Shown: positions 63,332 to 64,000 of the stretch, one piece after another | Position numbering within the stretch: the stretch's first letter is position 1 | How the letters are laid out: each line of letters starts with the position of its first letter | DNA from: Pseudomonadota bacterium | GTDB taxonomy: Bacteria > Desulfobacterota > Desulfovibrionia > Desulfovibrionales > Desulfovibrionaceae | Direction: 5' to 3' | NCBI GenBank assembly: GCA_018816865.1 | Contig: JAHIUW010000011.1 | Span: 1-64,000, forward strand | Length of the DNA: 64,000 nucleotides | The notes under the pieces: generated by a model | The model's input: only the letters and a program-made list of their open reading frames with translations | What the model was told of the DNA's origin: nothing | Databases searched by the model: none | Made by a program: the position numbers and the translations under genes

Positions 63332-64000
63332 CTAGTCTCCCTTGGTGCCGTAGCCGCGCAGCCTGAGACCCTGCAGGGTGATGAACCCGGCGGCGTCGGC
63401 CTGGTTGTAGACCTGGTCCGTCTCGAACGTGGCCAGATCCTCGCGATACAAGGAATATGGGGACTTGCGGCCCAGCGGCATGACCTGGCCCTTGTAGAGC
63501 TTCAGGCGCACGGTGCCGGTGACGCGCTGCTGGGTGTTGTCCACCAGGGCTTGCAAGGCCACGCGCTCGGGCGCGAACCAGAAGCCATTGTAGACCATCT
63601 CAGAATAACGCATGATCAGGCTGTCGCGCAGGTGCATGACCTCGCGGTCCATGGTGATGCCTTCCAGATCGCGCCGGGCCGTGAACAGCACGGTGCCGCC
63701 CGGGGTCTCGTACACGCCTCGGGACTTCATGCCCACGAAACGGTTCTCCACCATGTCCACGCGCCCAATGCCGTGACGTCCGCCAAGCTCGTTCAGCTTG
63801 ACCATGATGGCCGCGGGGCTCATGCGCTCGTTATTCACGGCAACGGGATCGCCCTGCTCGAAATCAAGGGTGATGATCTCGGCCTCGTCCTGGGCCTGTT
63901 CCACAGGCACGCACATGGCGTAAGAAAATTCGCCGGGCTCGTTCCAGGGGTCTTCCAGCTCACCGCCCTCGAAGCTGCAATGCAGCAGGTTACGGTCACA
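63332..64000 (-). CDS. argG: Argininosuccinate synthase (3' part; continues past the window)
   Basis: The frame is open to the right edge, giving about 222 C-terminal residues. They show the family blocks [58 protein letters not shown], and the tetramerisation tail [10 protein letters not shown]. The enzyme joins citrulline and aspartate using ATP. It directly precedes argH (no gap), so the two act in sequence. Confidence 0.96.
   Translation of the reverse strand, partial: CDRNLLHCSFEGGELEDPWNEPGEFSYAMCVPVEQAQDEAEIITLDFEQGDPVAVNNERMSPAAIMVKLNELGGRHGIGRVDMVENRFVGMKSRGVYETPGGTVLFTARRDLEGITMDREVMHLRDSLIMRYSEMVYNGFWFAPERVALQALVDNTQQRVTGTVRLKLYKGQVMPLGRKSPYSLYREDLATFETDQVYNQADAAGFITLQGLRLRGYGTKGD

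Overview
The window looks like the chromosome of a GC-rich, Gram-negative sulfate-reducer-type deltaproteobacterium, most likely of the Desulfovibrionales. This is inferred from gene content only: a selenocysteine tRNA (selC), a split-alpha proton-translocating transhydrogenase, an ftsH-folP-cdaA-cdaR-glmM-galU cluster, a class II fumarase, an iron alcohol dehydrogenase and TolC/HlyD-type export. No 16S rRNA gene is present, so the placement is tentative.

1-12.4 kb is the right-hand end of an integrated prophage-like element, read almost entirely rightward. It starts with the tail of an IS481-like transposase. It then carries a Red-like recombination module (YqaJ exonuclease, DUF1351 protein, RecT), a DUF5131 protein that has lost its N-terminus, a C5-cytosine methyltransferase with about ten internal repeats, a beta-class DNA methyltransferase, a HhH-glycosylase-like protein, small membrane proteins, an excisionase-like protein and a tyrosine integrase. 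It stops at a 45-bp 3' fragment of tRNA-Asn, the attachment site. A frameshift, an in-frame stop and the truncation show that the element is decaying.

12.4-31.3 kb is core genome: an orphan PAS-PAS histidine kinase, a Cache chemoreceptor, a cysteine desulfidase-family enzyme, pntAA-pntAB-pntB, a glycine-betaine-type ABC transporter (proVWX-like), a one-chain FakA-FakB fatty-acid-kinase fusion, fumC and a membrane PAS-GGDEF diguanylate cyclase.

31.4-47.2 kb holds dinB and a leftward export cluster: a TolC protein, then after a terminator two type-I-secretion half-ABC proteins with unusual signature motifs, a HlyD adaptor and a glycosyltransferase. Next come glucokinase, an exported solute-binding protein fused to a cytidine-deaminase-like domain that has lost all its zinc ligands, a MATE exporter, a Smr protein, a TSUP permease and an EamA permease.

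47.2-64 kb starts with a 560-bp cluster of palindromic repeats, followed by priA, galU, glmM, cdaR, cdaA, folP and ftsH (all leftward), selC, a family 2 glycosyltransferase, an iron alcohol dehydrogenase, a GNAT remnant, infA, two more copies of the palindromic repeat, argH and the 3' part of argG. The repeats share a hairpin with a covarying stem and outer inverted repeats, and two copies run into the stop codons of priA and argH. The repeat family and the dead-deaminase/solute-binding fusion are the two most unusual features.
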